A stretch of DNA of 64,000 nucleotides from Pseudomonadota bacterium (GCA_018242205.1 JAFECJ010000001.1:157735-221734); one strand, 5' to 3'; shown: positions 49,727 through 59,835, counted from the stretch's first letter. Notes: generated by a model not told the origin, from the letters alone. Made by a program: numbers and translations.

Positions 49727-52348
49727 CTATGCCGCATCGCCGAGGCCGGCCTGTTCCATCAGCGCGGCGATGAGGCCCTGCCGATCGAACTTGGCGACGT
49801 AATCCGCGAGCCCGGCGCGACGGCCGCGCTCGATCATCTCGGGCGAAACCTGCGACGACAGGGCGATGACCGGCATCGCCGCGCAACGCGGATCGGCGCG
49901 CAGAGCCTCGGCCAGTTCGAAACCGTCCATCTCCGCCATTTCGATGTCGGTGATGGTCACGTCGAAACTGCGGTCCTGATCGATGAGCGCCAGCGCTTCT
50001 TTGGCGGATCCTACGGCGGTTACGGCGTAGCCGGCCGCCTGCAGAACCGGCACCAGCATGTTGCGGAAGAACGGGGAGTCGTCGACCAGCAGCACCGCGT
50101 GCTGACGCCGCTGCTGCGTCCGGTCCTTGCGGCGGAACCAGTCCTCGAAAGCAAGTGGCAGGAAGTGCGCGATGTCGATGATCTCGGTGGCGACGCCCTT
50201 GACGACGGCGGAACCGAGCACGCCCGGCGTGGCGCTCGCCACTTGAATGTCGAGATGGTCCTCGACGATATCGACGATATCGTCGACCACCAGCGCCATC
50301 GAGCGCGCGCCGTCGGAGAAGACCAGAAGCGGTTGCGCGCCTTCGTGCTTGACGGCGGCATCGGTCATGCTGACCAGGGGCATCAACTGGCCGCGGTACT
50401 GCACCATGTGGCGGCCATTCGACAGTTCGATCCTGCGCGCGTCGATTTCCTCAAGCCGCGTGATCAGCGAAAGCGGCACGGCCTTCGGCTGGCTCGATCC
50501 CGCGCGGAACATCAATAGCGACGTCATGTCGTCGTCGGACTTCTCGAGCTGCTGCGGTTGCGCGCGCTCCGCGGCGGTCATTTGCGATACCACGGTCGAG
50601 CCGAACGAACGGGCGACGCCGTTCGGATCGACGATCATGATCACCGAGCCGTCGCCGAGAATGGTATTGCCGGAGAACATCGGGATATCGCGCAGCTTGC
50701 TCGACATCGGCTTGACCACGATTTCTTCGGTGTGGAACACGCCATCGACGACGATGCCGAAGCTCTGGCTGCCGACCTGGGTAACGACGATAAAGCCGCC
50801 TTCGATCTCGTCCCTGCTGTCGATGCCGAGCAGCCGCGACAGCCGCGCCAGCGGCAGCAGCTTGTCGCGCAGGCGCAGCACCGCGGTATCCTTGATACGT
50901 TCGATCCGGTGGTCGCCGCCCTTACGAGCCCGCACCAGTTCGACCACCGCCACTTGCGGAATGGCAAAGCGATTACCGCCGACATCGACGATCAGCGCGG
51001 CGATGATCGCCAATGTGAGCGGGATCTTGATGGTGAAGCTGACGCCCTGCCCGGCCACCGATTTCACGTCGATAGTGCCGCCGATCTGATCGATGTTGCT
51101 GCGGACGACGTCCATGCCGACGCCACGCCCGGAGACGCTGGTGATCGTCTGCGCGGTGGAGAAGCCCGGCGCGAAGATGAACTTATGAATCTGCGCATCG
51201 TTGAACTTGGCGGCGTCGGATTCGCTGATCAGGCCCTGCGCAATGGCCTTGGCCTTGATGCGCGCGGTATCGAGGCCACGACCGTCGTCGGCGAACTGGA
51301 CGATGATCTGGCCGCCTTCGTGGTACGCGGCCAGGCGGATGTGCCCTTGCGACGACTTGCCGGCGGCGCGGCGCTCGGCCGGAGTCTCGAGGCCGTGATC
51401 CGCCGAATTGCGCAGCATATGTGTCAGCGGATCCTTGATCAGATCGAGCACCTGGCGGTCGAGTTCGGTTTCCGCGCCCTGCAATTCGAGCTCGATCTCC
51501 TTGCCGAGATCGTGGCTCAGGTCGCGGATGATGCGCGGAAACTTCTGCCACGCATTGCCGATCGGCTGCATGCGCGTCTTCATGACGCCTTCCTGCAGCT
51601 CGGCGGTCACGTTCGACAGCCGCTGCAGCGGCGCCTTGAACTCGGAGTCGTCGTGCCGGCGCACGATCTCGAGCAACTGATTGCGCGTCAGCACGAGCTC
51701 GGACACCATCGTCATCAGTTGCTCGATGGTATCGACGGTGACGCGGATCGATTGTGTGCCGGCTTTCGTCGCCTCGTCTTCCTTGACCGCATCGATCCGG
51801 AGCCGCTCCTCCGCCGGCGCCGCCGCCGGCTTCGGCTGACGGCGGGCCGAAGGATCGACCGGCGTTTCCCGAAAGACGCGCTCGAGCTCGTCGAGCGGCA
51901 CTTCGCCGGCACGCAACGGCCGGCCGAGCGCCTGTTCGGTGGCGGCGATGGCCGGTTGTTGTGCTGATGCCTGAACGTGCTCGGCGATGCGCTCGAGGTC
52001 GCCGATCAGGTCGCTGTCGGTGCCGTCCGGCTCGGACTGATCGCGCTCCAGCGCCGCGAGGATTTCCTTGATGCGGTCGATGGTGGCGAGAATGACGGTG
52101 ACGGCCTCGCGCGTGGCCGGCAAACCGTCGCGAAACTTGCCCATCAGGCTTTCAGCGGCATGCGCCAACATTTCCAGCCGCGGCAGGCCGAGAAAGCCGC
52201 AGGTGCCCTTGATCGTATGAACAAGGCGGAAAATATTATTGAGAATGAGTGCGTTATTCGGATCCTGTTCGAAGCGCACGAGTTCGACGTCGACCACGTC
52301 GAGACTCTCGTTCGTCTCGGTCACGAATTCCCGCAGCAGATCGTCCAT
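49727..52348 (-). CDS. cheA: Hybrid chemotaxis kinase CheA with extra CheW-like and receiver domains
   Basis: The 873-residue kinase has an Hpt domain with His-44 (RLVHTIKGTCGFL), a linker with no clear CheY-binding P2 domain, a dimer helix, an ATPase domain (MLRNSADHGLETP, ADDGRGLD, GRGVGMDVV) and two CheW-like domains in series, the second reading LMPLVSMTDAAV. A C-terminal receiver domain follows (VLLVDDSPFFRNML, TITDIEMAEMDGFEL). The receiver may act as a phosphate sink. The ATG at 52348 follows AAGG. It heads the che operon, with chpT just upstream. Confidence 0.95.
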   Translation of the reverse strand: MDDLLREFVTETNESLDVVDVELVRFEQDPNNALILNNIFRLVHTIKGTCGFLGLPRLEMLAHAAESLMGKFRDGLPATREAVTVILATIDRIKEILAALERDQSEPDGTDSDLIGDLERIAEHVQASAQQPAIAATEQALGRPLRAGEVPLDELERVFRETPVDPSARRQPKPAAAPAEERLRIDAVKEDEATKAGTQSIRVTVDTIEQLMTMVSELVLTRNQLLEIVRRHDDSEFKAPLQRLSNVTAELQEGVMKTRMQPIGNAWQKFPRIIRDLSHDLGKEIELELQGAETELDRQVLDLIKDPLTHMLRNSADHGLETPAERRAAGKSSQGHIRLAAYHEGGQIIVQFADDGRGLDTARIKAKAIAQGLISESDAAKFNDAQIHKFIFAPGFSTAQTITSVSGRGVGMDVVRSNIDQIGGTIDVKSVAGQGVSFTIKIPLTLAIIAALIVDVGGNRFAIPQVAVVELVRARKGGDHRIERIKDTAVLRLRDKLLPLARLSRLLGIDSRDEIEGGFIVVTQVGSQSFGIVVDGVFHTEEIVVKPMSSKLRDIPMFSGNTILGDGSVIMIVDPNGVARSFGSTVVSQMTAAERAQPQQLEKSDDDMTSLLMFRAGSSQPKAVPLSLITRLEEIDARRIELSNGRHMVQYRGQLMPLVSMTDAAVKHEGAQPLLVFSDGARSMALVVDDIVDIVEDHLDIQVASATPGVLGSAVVKGVATEIIDIAHFLPLAFEDWFRRKDRTQQRRQHAVLLVDDSPFFRNMLVPVLQAAGYAVTAVGSAKEALALIDQDRSFDVTITDIEMAEMDGFELAEALRADPRCAAMPVIALSSQVSPEMIERGRRAGLADYVAKFDRQGLIAALMEQAGLGDAA

Positions 52349-52444
52349 GGACAAAGGCCTTCGTCGACGGGCGAACGCCCGCGCCCAGCTCCCCGCCGGA
52401 AGCATCGCCAGTTTGGTCGACGAAGGGTTTAATTTTGGTTTCGC

Positions 52445-52472
52445 AACTCTAAACAGGCAGCCGTTTAGAGTT
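52445..52472. other. Perfect 10-bp inverted repeat between chpT and cheA
   Basis: AACTCTAAAC-aggcagcc-GTTTAGAGTT lies in the 147-bp gap between chpT and cheA, with no T-run on the minus strand. It overlaps the candidate CtrA box at 52463. It may be a terminator-like hairpin or a regulator site. Confidence 0.6.
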
Positions 52473-52478
52473 TGTTAA
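52463..52478 (-). promoter_or_regulatory. Candidate CtrA box before cheA
   Basis: Read on the minus strand it is TTAAC-AAACTC-TAAAC, one base from the CtrA consensus TTAAC-N6-TTAAC. It lies about 115 bp before the cheA start. Confidence 0.5.
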
Positions 52479-52495
52479 CCACGCCAGCGCCGACG

Positions 52496-53131
52496 TTATT
52501 GGGCGCCGACCACCACCGCGTCGCCGTCCATTGCGACCGAGGCTTTGAGGCCGCAGGCCTCGGCCAGCAGGTGAGCATAAAACGGCTGGATACGATGAGC
52601 ATCGAGGCCGTCCGGGCCGGATTCGCCGGCGAGCAGCGGCGGCACCGTCGCGAGCACCTTGGCGTTGGTGCCGGTGGCGTGAATGCGGAAGCCGACGGCG
52701 TCGCCCTCGCCCACCGGATCGACCGTCAACTGACCGCCGCGCGGGATCGCCTGGCCGGCGATCAGCAGCAGATTAAGCAGCAGCTTGACGCGGTTCTTCG
52801 CCATCAGGACGCGCGGAATATTCCAGGCGATCTTGGTCTTGTCGTCCTCGAGGAAGCCGCGCGAGATCTTCTCGGCGTCACCGGTGTCGATCTGCGAGCC
52901 TGCCGAGCCGGCCGCGCCAAAGGCGATCCGGCAGAACTGCAGCTTGGCGGAGGCGGTATTGGCGCTCTTTTTGATGAGCTCGAGAGCGAATTCGCGGGTT
53001 TCCTCGTCCTTGTCCTCGGCCAGCACTTCCAGGCCGTTGACGATGGCGCCGACCGGGCTGATCAGGTCGTGGCAGACACGCGAGCACAGCAAAGCGGCAA
53101 GATCGAGCGCCTCGATGGACGAACCTGACAT
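52496..53131 (-). CDS. chpT: Histidine phosphotransferase ChpT
   Basis: ChpT passes phosphate from the hybrid kinase CckA to CtrA and CpdR. The 211-residue product has a dimeric kinase-like helical domain with the phospho-site His in LLCSRVCHDLISPVGAIVNGLEVL, and a degenerate ATPase-like domain in which the G1/G2 boxes are lost (VDPVGEGDAVGFRI). GGAGG stands before the ATG at 53131. It lies directly upstream of the che operon, and its target ctrA is in the same window. Confidence 0.92.
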   Translation of the reverse strand: MSGSSIEALDLAALLCSRVCHDLISPVGAIVNGLEVLAEDKDEETREFALELIKKSANTASAKLQFCRIAFGAAGSAGSQIDTGDAEKISRGFLEDDKTKIAWNIPRVLMAKNRVKLLLNLLLIAGQAIPRGGQLTVDPVGEGDAVGFRIHATGTNAKVLATVPPLLAGESGPDGLDAHRIQPFYAHLLAEACGLKASVAMDGDAVVVGAQ

Positions 53132-53254
53132 GACATTGGCCTCCGCGCGGTAAGGGAGATCGAGGCGGGCGAATCGCTGTCGCATCGACCCTCCGCGTGA
53201 TACACCGCGCCTACCTCACCGCCAAGGACGCATCGCCAACCCCTCCGGCCACAC

Positions 53255-54094
53255 GTGCAAACCATCTCGCCGCAGCAGGCTGAAAAGCTGATCGACGCCA
53301 TCAGCGACATCGCCTCGCGCGCCAGCGCCGCCATCCTCGCCATCCCGCTGTCGGCCGCCGCGCAGCGCACCAAGGACGACCTGTCGCCGGTCACGGCAGC
53401 CGATGAGGCGGCCGAGGCCGTGATCCTTGAGGGTCTCGCCCGCCTCTGCCCTGGCGTGCCGGTCGTGGCGGAAGAAAGCGTGGCGCAAGGCCGACTGCCG
53501 GACCTGATCGGCGACAGTTTCTTTCTCGTCGATCCGCTCGACGGTACCAAGGAATTCATCGCCGGCCGCAACGAATACACCGTCAATATTGCCCTCATCA
53601 CCGGCGGAACGCCGATTGCCGGTGTCATCGCGGCACCGGCGCAAGGGCGACTATGGCGCGGCGTCATCGGCGTCGGTTTGGCCGAACGGCTGAGGCTCGC
53701 ATTTTCCGCCCCGGCCTCCGAGGCCACCGAGCGGCGCGCCATTCACGTCCGCCCGGCGCCGGCGCTACTCAAGGCCGCGATGTCGCGCAGCCATCTCGAC
53801 AGCGCCACGCAGGACCTCATGTCGCGATTGCCGATCGGCGAACGTTATATGTGCGGCTCGTCGGTGAAGTTCTGTCATCTCGCCGAAGGCAGCGCCGACA
53901 TATATCCACGGCTGTCGCCGACCTGCGAATGGGACATCGCCGCCGGCATCGCGATCCTGGCCGCGGCGGGCGGCGCCGTGGCGGCGCCCGATGGCGGCGT
54001 ACTTCGCTTCGGCAACCGCGCTGACAAATTCCGCGTACCGGGCTTCATCGCCGCCGGCGATGCGCAGAGCCTGAAACGGCTCGCTGAACGCTAG
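53255..54094 (+). CDS. cysQ: 3'(2'),5'-bisphosphate nucleotidase CysQ
   Basis: CysQ recycles PAP from sulfate assimilation to AMP. The 279-residue product has the inositol-monophosphatase fold with metal sites in AEES, DPLDGTKEF and EWDIAAG. The start is a GTG at 53255. It is divergent from chpT. Related myo-inositol monophosphatases lack the DGTKEF form, which favours CysQ. Confidence 0.92.
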   Translation: MQTISPQQAEKLIDAISDIASRASAAILAIPLSAAAQRTKDDLSPVTAADEAAEAVILEGLARLCPGVPVVAEESVAQGRLPDLIGDSFFLVDPLDGTKEFIAGRNEYTVNIALITGGTPIAGVIAAPAQGRLWRGVIGVGLAERLRLAFSAPASEATERRAIHVRPAPALLKAAMSRSHLDSATQDLMSRLPIGERYMCGSSVKFCHLAEGSADIYPRLSPTCEWDIAAGIAILAAAGGAVAAPDGGVLRFGNRADKFRVPGFIAAGDAQSLKRLAER

Positions 54095-54100
54095 TATCAA

Positions 54101-54631
54101 TCAGCGCGCGATGCCGTGCGCGACGCCCGGCCACTTCTGGCTGGCACGTTCGATGATGCGCGCCGGATCGGCGAGAAATTCGCTGCGTGCGCCATTGTCA
54201 TAAAACAAATACAAGCGCTCGCCGTTGATCGCCCAGATCAATGGATGACCGGCGACCGCCGTGCCGCGGCCGATCGCCACAGGATCGTAACCGCCGAACT
54301 GCGGAGCGTAGACCTCCGGGTGCTCCGAGAAGGCGCTACGGTTGCCGACATTGACGAAGCGCCAGACCACGCCGCCGAAGCCCAATTCCAATTCCGGCAG
54401 GCCGAGCACCGCCTCGCCGCGCGAGAAATAGGCGACCGGGTCGAAACCGCTGATCGCCAGCCCGCTGTCCGGATTGACGACGATGGGTTCGGCGCGCGGG
54501 CCCGGATTGGCGCGCCCCGGCACCGTCACGGCAGCCAGCGCCAAAAGCGGCAACAAAACGGCGCCAGCCAGGGAGGCGAGCAGCCGTCCTCGCTGTTTCT
54601 GCCGCTTTCGCCGCTGCCGTGCTGCCGTCAT
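54101..54631 (-). CDS. YHS-domain membrane-anchored protein
   Basis: The 176-residue product has a basic start, one N-terminal membrane helix (LLASLAGAVLLPLLALAAV) and a YHS-like domain: ISGFDPVAYFSRGEAVLG, FRFVNVGNRSAFSEHPEVYAPQFGGYDPVAIGRG in outline, and LFYDNGARSEFLADP. YHS domains are often metal-associated and periplasmic. The exact role is unknown. The ATG at 54631 is chosen as the start of the basic segment. It is convergent with cysQ. Confidence 0.82.
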   Translation of the reverse strand: MTAARQRRKRQKQRGRLLASLAGAVLLPLLALAAVTVPGRANPGPRAEPIVVNPDSGLAISGFDPVAYFSRGEAVLGLPELELGFGGVVWRFVNVGNRSAFSEHPEVYAPQFGGYDPVAIGRGTAVAGHPLIWAINGERLYLFYDNGARSEFLADPARIIERASQKWPGVAHGIAR

Positions 54632-54748
54632 AGTTCCAAGGGACACAAGACCGATTCGAACCGCTCCGCCGCAGCCTAAGGCTACCGGCGTGAGCATCAG
54701 GTTAAACGGCGGCGACGACATAAAGCCCTGCCAAGCATGGAGCCTTCG

Positions 54749-55369
54749 ATGCGCACCACGATGCGGTTTGCGGCCCTGACCTTCTGCCTTCTGGCGACCG
54801 GAGCCGGATCGGCCGCGGCACAAACGCAGGCCCCGCCGCCGCCACCGCAGCAGATCCAGCCGCAGCCGGCGCAGCAGCAGCGCGGCGGCACCTTCAGCGT
54901 CGACGAGATCGTGCAGACCGGCCACCAGTTCTTCGGCACAGTGTCGCGCGGTCTCGCCCAGGTGGTCGAAAAGGCCGTGGGCCAGTGGGGCCAGCCGAAC
55001 GGCTATATCCTCGGCCAGGAAGGCTCCGGCGCCTTCGTCGTCGGCCTGCGTTACGGCGATGGCACGCTCTACACCAAGAACGCCGGCGACCTGCGCGTGT
55101 TCTGGGAAGGCCCGTCGATCGGCTTCGATACCGGCGGCGAAGGCGCGCGCACCATGATGCTGGTTTATAACCTGCCGGCCACCGATGCCGTTTACCAGCG
55201 TTTCGCCGGTATCGACGGCTCGGCCTATTTCATCGGCGGCTTCGGCATGACGGCGCTGACCGCCAACAACATCGTCATCGTGCCGATCCGCTCCGGCGTC
55301 GGCCTGCGCCTCGGCGCCAATATCGGCTATTTGAAATTTACGCCGAAAGCGACCTGGAATCCCTTCTGA
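54749..55369 (+). CDS. eipA: EipA-like periplasmic protein (DUF1134)
   Basis: The 206-residue product has a signal peptide (ending SAAAQTQ), a Pro/Gln-rich linker and the DUF1134 domain: NGYILGQEGSGAFVVGLRYGDGTLYTKN, GPSIGFDTGGEG and GVGLRLGANIGYLKFTP. In Brucella the family member EipA is a conserved cell-envelope protein that supports envelope integrity. GGAG stands 7 bases before the ATG at 54749, which decides it over the ATG at 54737. Confidence 0.92.
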   Translation: MRTTMRFAALTFCLLATGAGSAAAQTQAPPPPPQQIQPQPAQQQRGGTFSVDEIVQTGHQFFGTVSRGLAQVVEKAVGQWGQPNGYILGQEGSGAFVVGLRYGDGTLYTKNAGDLRVFWEGPSIGFDTGGEGARTMMLVYNLPATDAVYQRFAGIDGSAYFIGGFGMTALTANNIVIVPIRSGVGLRLGANIGYLKFTPKATWNPF

Positions 55370-55551
55370 CCGCGGCTCGAGTCCGCCTTTTGTTAACGCC
55401 CCGAGTGCTACGCCTCGCCGCGCGCGCCAAGGTTAAGGACGCGCGCGCGGGTTTAGGTTAATCTGTAGCATTGCTGGCATCCACGCCCGGCCGGTGTCAT
55501 GGTCGGATCGGGGAAGAGCGGGCGAGGCGTTGCGTTTGGAGGCGTCGTTCC

Positions 55552-56844
55552 ATGGTTGAGCCGATCATGTATTTCGGCATCGGGTTTTTCGTCGCGGCCC
55601 TGGTCGGGCTCGTCGTCGTTCCCCTCGTCCACAGCCGCGCCGTCCGCCTGACCATGCGCCGTCTCGAAGCCGCGACGCCATTGTCGATGGCCGAGATCCA
55701 GGCCGACAAGGATCAGCTCCGCGCCGAATTCGCCATGTCGACCCGCCGGCTCGAAGTCGCGGTCGAGGGCCTGCGCACCAAGAGCACCGGCCAACTCGCC
55801 GAACTCGGCAAGAAGGGCGACGCCATCAATCGCCTGAAGATCGAACTCGGCGAAAAGACCGCCACGATCTTCGCGCTCGAAGCGCGCGACAAGGCGCTGC
55901 GCGACCAACTGCGCATCACCGAGGAAGAATTCGCCGTCAAGACCAGCGCCATGCTCGATGCCCAGCGCGCGCTGTCCGAAAAGGAAGCCGAACTCGCCAA
56001 GCTGGTGGCCGCGCTCGACGAGCAGGCGAGCGTCAACGAGGCGCAGAAGGTTGATCTCGTTTCGCTCAAGACTCAGGTCGACGCTCTGAAATCCCGCCTC
56101 GACGACGCCAGCAACGAACTGCGCACCGTCGAAGACCGCCGTGATTCCGAGCGCGTCGAACTCAAGGCCGCGACCCAGGAACTGTCGGAAGAGCGTGGCA
56201 AGGTCGAGAACCTCGGCCGCCGCGTCGGCGAACTGGAAAAGGCGCTGGTGGCGCAGACCACCGAGGCCGAGATCCTCGGCCGCCGCGCCCAGGACATGGA
56301 AAACCGCCTCGGCGAACAGACCCGCCTGCTGACCGAAAGCGAAGTCGAACTCAAACACATGCGCGCCGACATGGATGCCGCGCGCAAGACCGAGGCCGAC
56401 CTGCGCACCGCGATCGCCGAACTCGACTCCCGCGCCAATGCGGCGACCCAGCAGTTGCGCGCCGAGAACGCGCAGCTTCTCGCCGAACTCGAACGCACCC
56501 GCGACGAGCGCGACAGCGTCACCCGCGACCTCAGCGCCCTCAAGCGCGAGGCGGAAGAGAACTGGGCCTCCGAGCGCATCGAGAACTCGCTGATGCGCGA
56601 GCGCATCAACGACGTCGCCGCCGAGATCGCGCGGCTCGCCTCGGCGCTGGAAGGTCCGAATTCGCCGATCGACGCCATTCTCGCCGCCGAGACGGCGCGC
56701 GACCGCGCCGTCATGACCGAGGGTCATGTTTCCGGCACCGAAAACGCCACGCCGGCCGGCGGCAACCTCGCCGACCGCATCCGCGCGCTGCAGACCCAGG
56801 CGACGCGCATGGCGCAGGCCGACGAGCCGAAAGTGCCGAACTAG
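55552..56844 (+). CDS. Membrane-anchored long coiled-coil protein
   Basis: The 430-residue product has one N-terminal membrane helix (MYFGIGFFVAALVGLVVVPLV) and a coiled coil over nearly all of residues 40-380, rich in Glu, Ala, Arg and Leu. The C-terminal 60 residues look disordered. Proteins of this shape in rhizobia are of unknown function. TTTGGAGG precedes the ATG at 55552. Repeats of REP type follow. Confidence 0.85.
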   Translation: MVEPIMYFGIGFFVAALVGLVVVPLVHSRAVRLTMRRLEAATPLSMAEIQADKDQLRAEFAMSTRRLEVAVEGLRTKSTGQLAELGKKGDAINRLKIELGEKTATIFALEARDKALRDQLRITEEEFAVKTSAMLDAQRALSEKEAELAKLVAALDEQASVNEAQKVDLVSLKTQVDALKSRLDDASNELRTVEDRRDSERVELKAATQELSEERGKVENLGRRVGELEKALVAQTTEAEILGRRAQDMENRLGEQTRLLTESEVELKHMRADMDAARKTEADLRTAIAELDSRANAATQQLRAENAQLLAELERTRDERDSVTRDLSALKREAEENWASERIENSLMRERINDVAAEIARLASALEGPNSPIDAILAAETARDRAVMTEGHVSGTENATPAGGNLADRIRALQTQATRMAQADEPKVPN

Positions 56845-56873
56845 GCTTCGAGGCGGGCAACCAACCTCCGCTC

Positions 56874-56893
56874 ATTCCCGCGCAAGCGGGAAT
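56874..56893. repeat. Short hairpin repeat
   Basis: ATTCCCGC-gcaa-GCGGGAAT is a perfect hairpin, a common unit of dispersed repeats in these genomes. Confidence 0.65.
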
Positions 56894-56916
56894 CCCGAAG
56901 ACCCTTCTCAACCCCT

Positions 56917-57019
56917 GTCATTCCGGGACGCGCTGAAAGCGCGGACCCGGAATCCAGACGGGTCCCCGGTGGTGGCTGGATTCCGGGTTCGCTCGCTGAC
57001 GCGAGCGCCCCGGAATGAC
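56917..57019. repeat. REP-like 103-bp palindromic element
   Basis: The outer arms GTCATTCCGGG and CCCGGAATGAC and inner arms CCGGAATCCAG and CTGGATTCCGG pair over most of the length. It is a BIME-like intergenic element just before the tRNA gene. Confidence 0.75.
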
Positions 57020-57134
57020 CGACAGCGGCGGCCCCACCGCGCAGCCCCCGCATTCCGCCAAAGATTCCAGCGATTTGCGCGGCTTGCCTTGACACTGCCG
57101 CAGCGCATTCCTTATATCGCCCGGCTGAATGGCC

Positions 57135-57209
57135 GGGCGGTTAGCTCAGCGGGAGAGCACACCCTTCACACGGGTGGGGTCATAGGTTCAATCCCTATAC
57201 CGCCCACCA
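57135..57209 (+). tRNA. tRNA-Val (anticodon CAC)
   Basis: The acceptor stem GGGCGGT/ACCGCCC, the D-arm GCTC-AGCGGGA-GAGC, the anticodon stem CACCC/GGGTG with loop TTCACAC, and the T-arm ATAGG-TTCAATC-CCTAT all pair. The anticodon CAC reads GTG. The CCA end is encoded (57207-57209). Confidence 0.97.
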
Positions 57210-57382
57210 TCTTGAACGTCGATGCTGCCGAAGGCCCGCGCGAACGGGCTTTTTTGTTGGCGCCTTGACGCGCCTGACACCGGCGCGGCCACTCTCCACA
57301 GCCGCGTCACGCCACGCAGTTGCTCCGACATGCACGCGCAGGCGATAAGCACCGCCCGCTGAATCGCGAACGAGTGCCCTTC

Positions 57383-59716
57383 ATGTCCGAACTCATCTTC
57401 CAGCGCATCGCCACCGAACTCTCCGTCCGCGTCGAACAGGTCAAGGCGACTGTCGAACTGCTCGACGGCGGCGCCACGGTGCCGTTCGTGGCGCGCTACC
57501 GCAAGGAAGTGACCGGCGCGCTCGACGACGCGCAATTGCGCACGCTCGACGAACGCCTGAAATATCTGCGCGAACTGGAAGAGCGGCGCGAGGCGATCCT
57601 CAAATCGGTGCGCGAGCAGGGCAAGCTCGATGCCGCGCTCGAGGCGCAGATCATGGCGGCCGACAACAAGAACCGCCTCGAGGACATCTACCTGCCCTAC
57701 AAGCCCAAGCGCCGCACCAAGGCCGAGATCGCCAAGGAAGCCGGTCTCGAGCCGCTCGCCGACCTGCTGCTGTCGCAGCCCGACACTGACCCGCAGACGG
57801 CCGCGGTGGGTTACGTGAACGCCGACAAGCAGGTCGCCGATGTCGCGGCGGCACTCGACGGCGCCCGCGCGATTCTCGTCGAGCGCTTCGGCGAAGACGC
57901 CGACCTCATCGGCGCCTTGCGCGAGGCGTTCTGGACGCAAGGCCGCCTCGTCTCCAAGCTGCGCGACGGCAAGGCCGAGGCCGGCGCCAAGTTCGCCGAC
58001 TATTTCGACTACGCCGAATCCTTCGCCAAGCTGCCGTCGCACCGCATCCTCGCGCTGTTCCGCGGCGAGAAGGAGGAGATGCTGAACCTCACGTTCGAGG
58101 ACGAACCGGCGCCCTCGCCGGCCGGCGTGCCGAACGCCTATGAACTGAAGATCATGCACCGCTTCAACGTGTCGGACCGCGGCCGGCCGGCCGACCGCTG
58201 GCTGTGCGAGACCGTGCGCTGGGCCTGGCGAACGCGCATCCGCGCGCACATGAATATCGATCTGCGCCTGCGGCTGTGGAACGCGGCGGAAGAGGAAGCC
58301 GTGCGCGTCTTCGCCGCCAATCTGCGCGACCTGCTGCTCGCCGCGCCGGCCGGCCCGCGCGCCACGCTCGGCCTCGATCCCGGCTTCCGCACCGGCGTCA
58401 AGGTCGCGGTTGTCGATGCCACCGGCCAGGTGGTCGCCACCACCGCGATCTATCCGCACGAGCCGCAGCGCAAGTGGAACGAGTCGCTCGCCATCCTCGG
58501 CAAGCTGATCGTCGAACACAAGGTCGAGCTCATCGCCATCGGCAATGGCACCGCCTCGCGCGAGACCGACAAGCTGGCGAGCGAACTCGTCAAGCTGCTC
58601 GGGCCGGAGCGTAAACTGTCGAAGATCGTGGTGTCGGAAGCCGGCGCCTCTGTCTATTCCGCTTCCGAATTCGCTTCGCAGGAATTGCCGGACCTCGACG
58701 TCACCTTGCGCGGTGCGGTGTCGATCGCCCGCCGCTTGCAGGACCCGCTCGCCGAACTCGTCAAGATCGATCCGAAGTCGATCGGCGTCGGCCAGTATCA
58801 GCACGACCTGTCGCAGCACAAGCTGGCGCGCGCGCTGGACGCCGTGGTCGAGGATTGCGTCAACGGCGTCGGCGTCGATCTCAACACCGCGTCGGCGCCA
58901 CTCCTCGCCCGCGTCGCCGGCATTGGCTCGACCCTGGCCGACAACATCGTCGCGCATCGCAACTCGAACGGACCGTTCTCTTCGCGCAAGAAACTGCTCG
59001 ACGTGCCGCGCCTGGGCGCCAAGGCGTTCGAGCAATGCGCCGGCTTCCTGCGCATCCGCAACGGCGACGACCCGATCGATGCCTCCGGCGTGCATCCGGA
59101 ATCCTACCCGGTGGTGCGCCGTATCCTCGAGGCGACCAGGAGCAACATCCAGGTCCTGATCGGCAACGCCGCCGAATTGCGCAAGCTGTCGCCGAAGGAT
59201 TTCATCGACGACAAATTCGGCCTGCCGACCGTTACCGACATCCTGCGCGAACTGGAAAAGCCCGGCCGCGATCCGCGCCCGGCGTTCAAGGCGGCGGAGT
59301 TCAAGGAAGGCGTCGAGACGCTGAAGGACCTCAAGCCCGGCATGATCCTCGAAGGCGCGGTGACCAATGTCGCCGCCTTCGGCGCCTTCGTCGACATCGG
59401 CGTGCATCAGGACGGCTTGGTGCACATCTCGGCGATGTCGCGCACCTTCATCAAGGACCCGCGCGAGGTCGCCAAGCCCGGCGACATCGTCAAGGTCAAG
59501 GTGCTCGAGGTCGATGTGGCGCGAAAGCGCATCGCGCTGAGCCTGCGCCTCGACGACGAGCCAGGCTCCACGCGGCCGCAAGGCGCCAAGCCGTCCGAGC
59601 GCAACGATAAGGCGGTGAAGGCTTTCACCGCGCGCAAGCCGCAGGAGTCCGCCGGTGGCGGCGCCTTGGCCGAGGCGATGCGCCGCGCTGCGGAGAAGAA
59701 TACCCAGCGGCGCTAG
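57383..59716 (+). CDS. tex: Tex-family S1 RNA-binding protein
   Basis: Tex is a conserved transcription-linked RNA-binding protein. The 777-residue product has the helical N-terminal part ([21 protein letters not shown]), a YqgF-like nuclease fold near 320-440 ([16 protein letters not shown]), a helix-hairpin-helix region ([14 protein letters not shown]) and a C-terminal S1 domain at about 650-720 ([31 protein letters not shown]). The ATG at 57383 gives [10 protein letters not shown], the usual start. Confidence 0.96.
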   Translation: MSELIFQRIATELSVRVEQVKATVELLDGGATVPFVARYRKEVTGALDDAQLRTLDERLKYLRELEERREAILKSVREQGKLDAALEAQIMAADNKNRLEDIYLPYKPKRRTKAEIAKEAGLEPLADLLLSQPDTDPQTAAVGYVNADKQVADVAAALDGARAILVERFGEDADLIGALREAFWTQGRLVSKLRDGKAEAGAKFADYFDYAESFAKLPSHRILALFRGEKEEMLNLTFEDEPAPSPAGVPNAYELKIMHRFNVSDRGRPADRWLCETVRWAWRTRIRAHMNIDLRLRLWNAAEEEAVRVFAANLRDLLLAAPAGPRATLGLDPGFRTGVKVAVVDATGQVVATTAIYPHEPQRKWNESLAILGKLIVEHKVELIAIGNGTASRETDKLASELVKLLGPERKLSKIVVSEAGASVYSASEFASQELPDLDVTLRGAVSIARRLQDPLAELVKIDPKSIGVGQYQHDLSQHKLARALDAVVEDCVNGVGVDLNTASAPLLARVAGIGSTLADNIVAHRNSNGPFSSRKKLLDVPRLGAKAFEQCAGFLRIRNGDDPIDASGVHPESYPVVRRILEATRSNIQVLIGNAAELRKLSPKDFIDDKFGLPTVTDILRELEKPGRDPRPAFKAAEFKEGVETLKDLKPGMILEGAVTNVAAFGAFVDIGVHQDGLVHISAMSRTFIKDPREVAKPGDIVKVKVLEVDVARKRIALSLRLDDEPGSTRPQGAKPSERNDKAVKAFTARKPQESAGGGALAEAMRRAAEKNTQRR

Positions 59717-59835
59717 CGGCGCCGGCCGCCAACCCGCCGCGCCACGGGCGCAACCAAAACCGGCCTTCGCCGTTGTTCCATCCGGAATGGCCGCCTGCCG
59801 TCGGCAGGACGGTATTTTGGTGGCCGGGGGCGATC

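Noticed and set aside
57135..57209. tRNA gene as a possible integration site
   Set aside because: No integrase, no direct repeat of the tRNA 3' end and no change of base composition was seen next to it.
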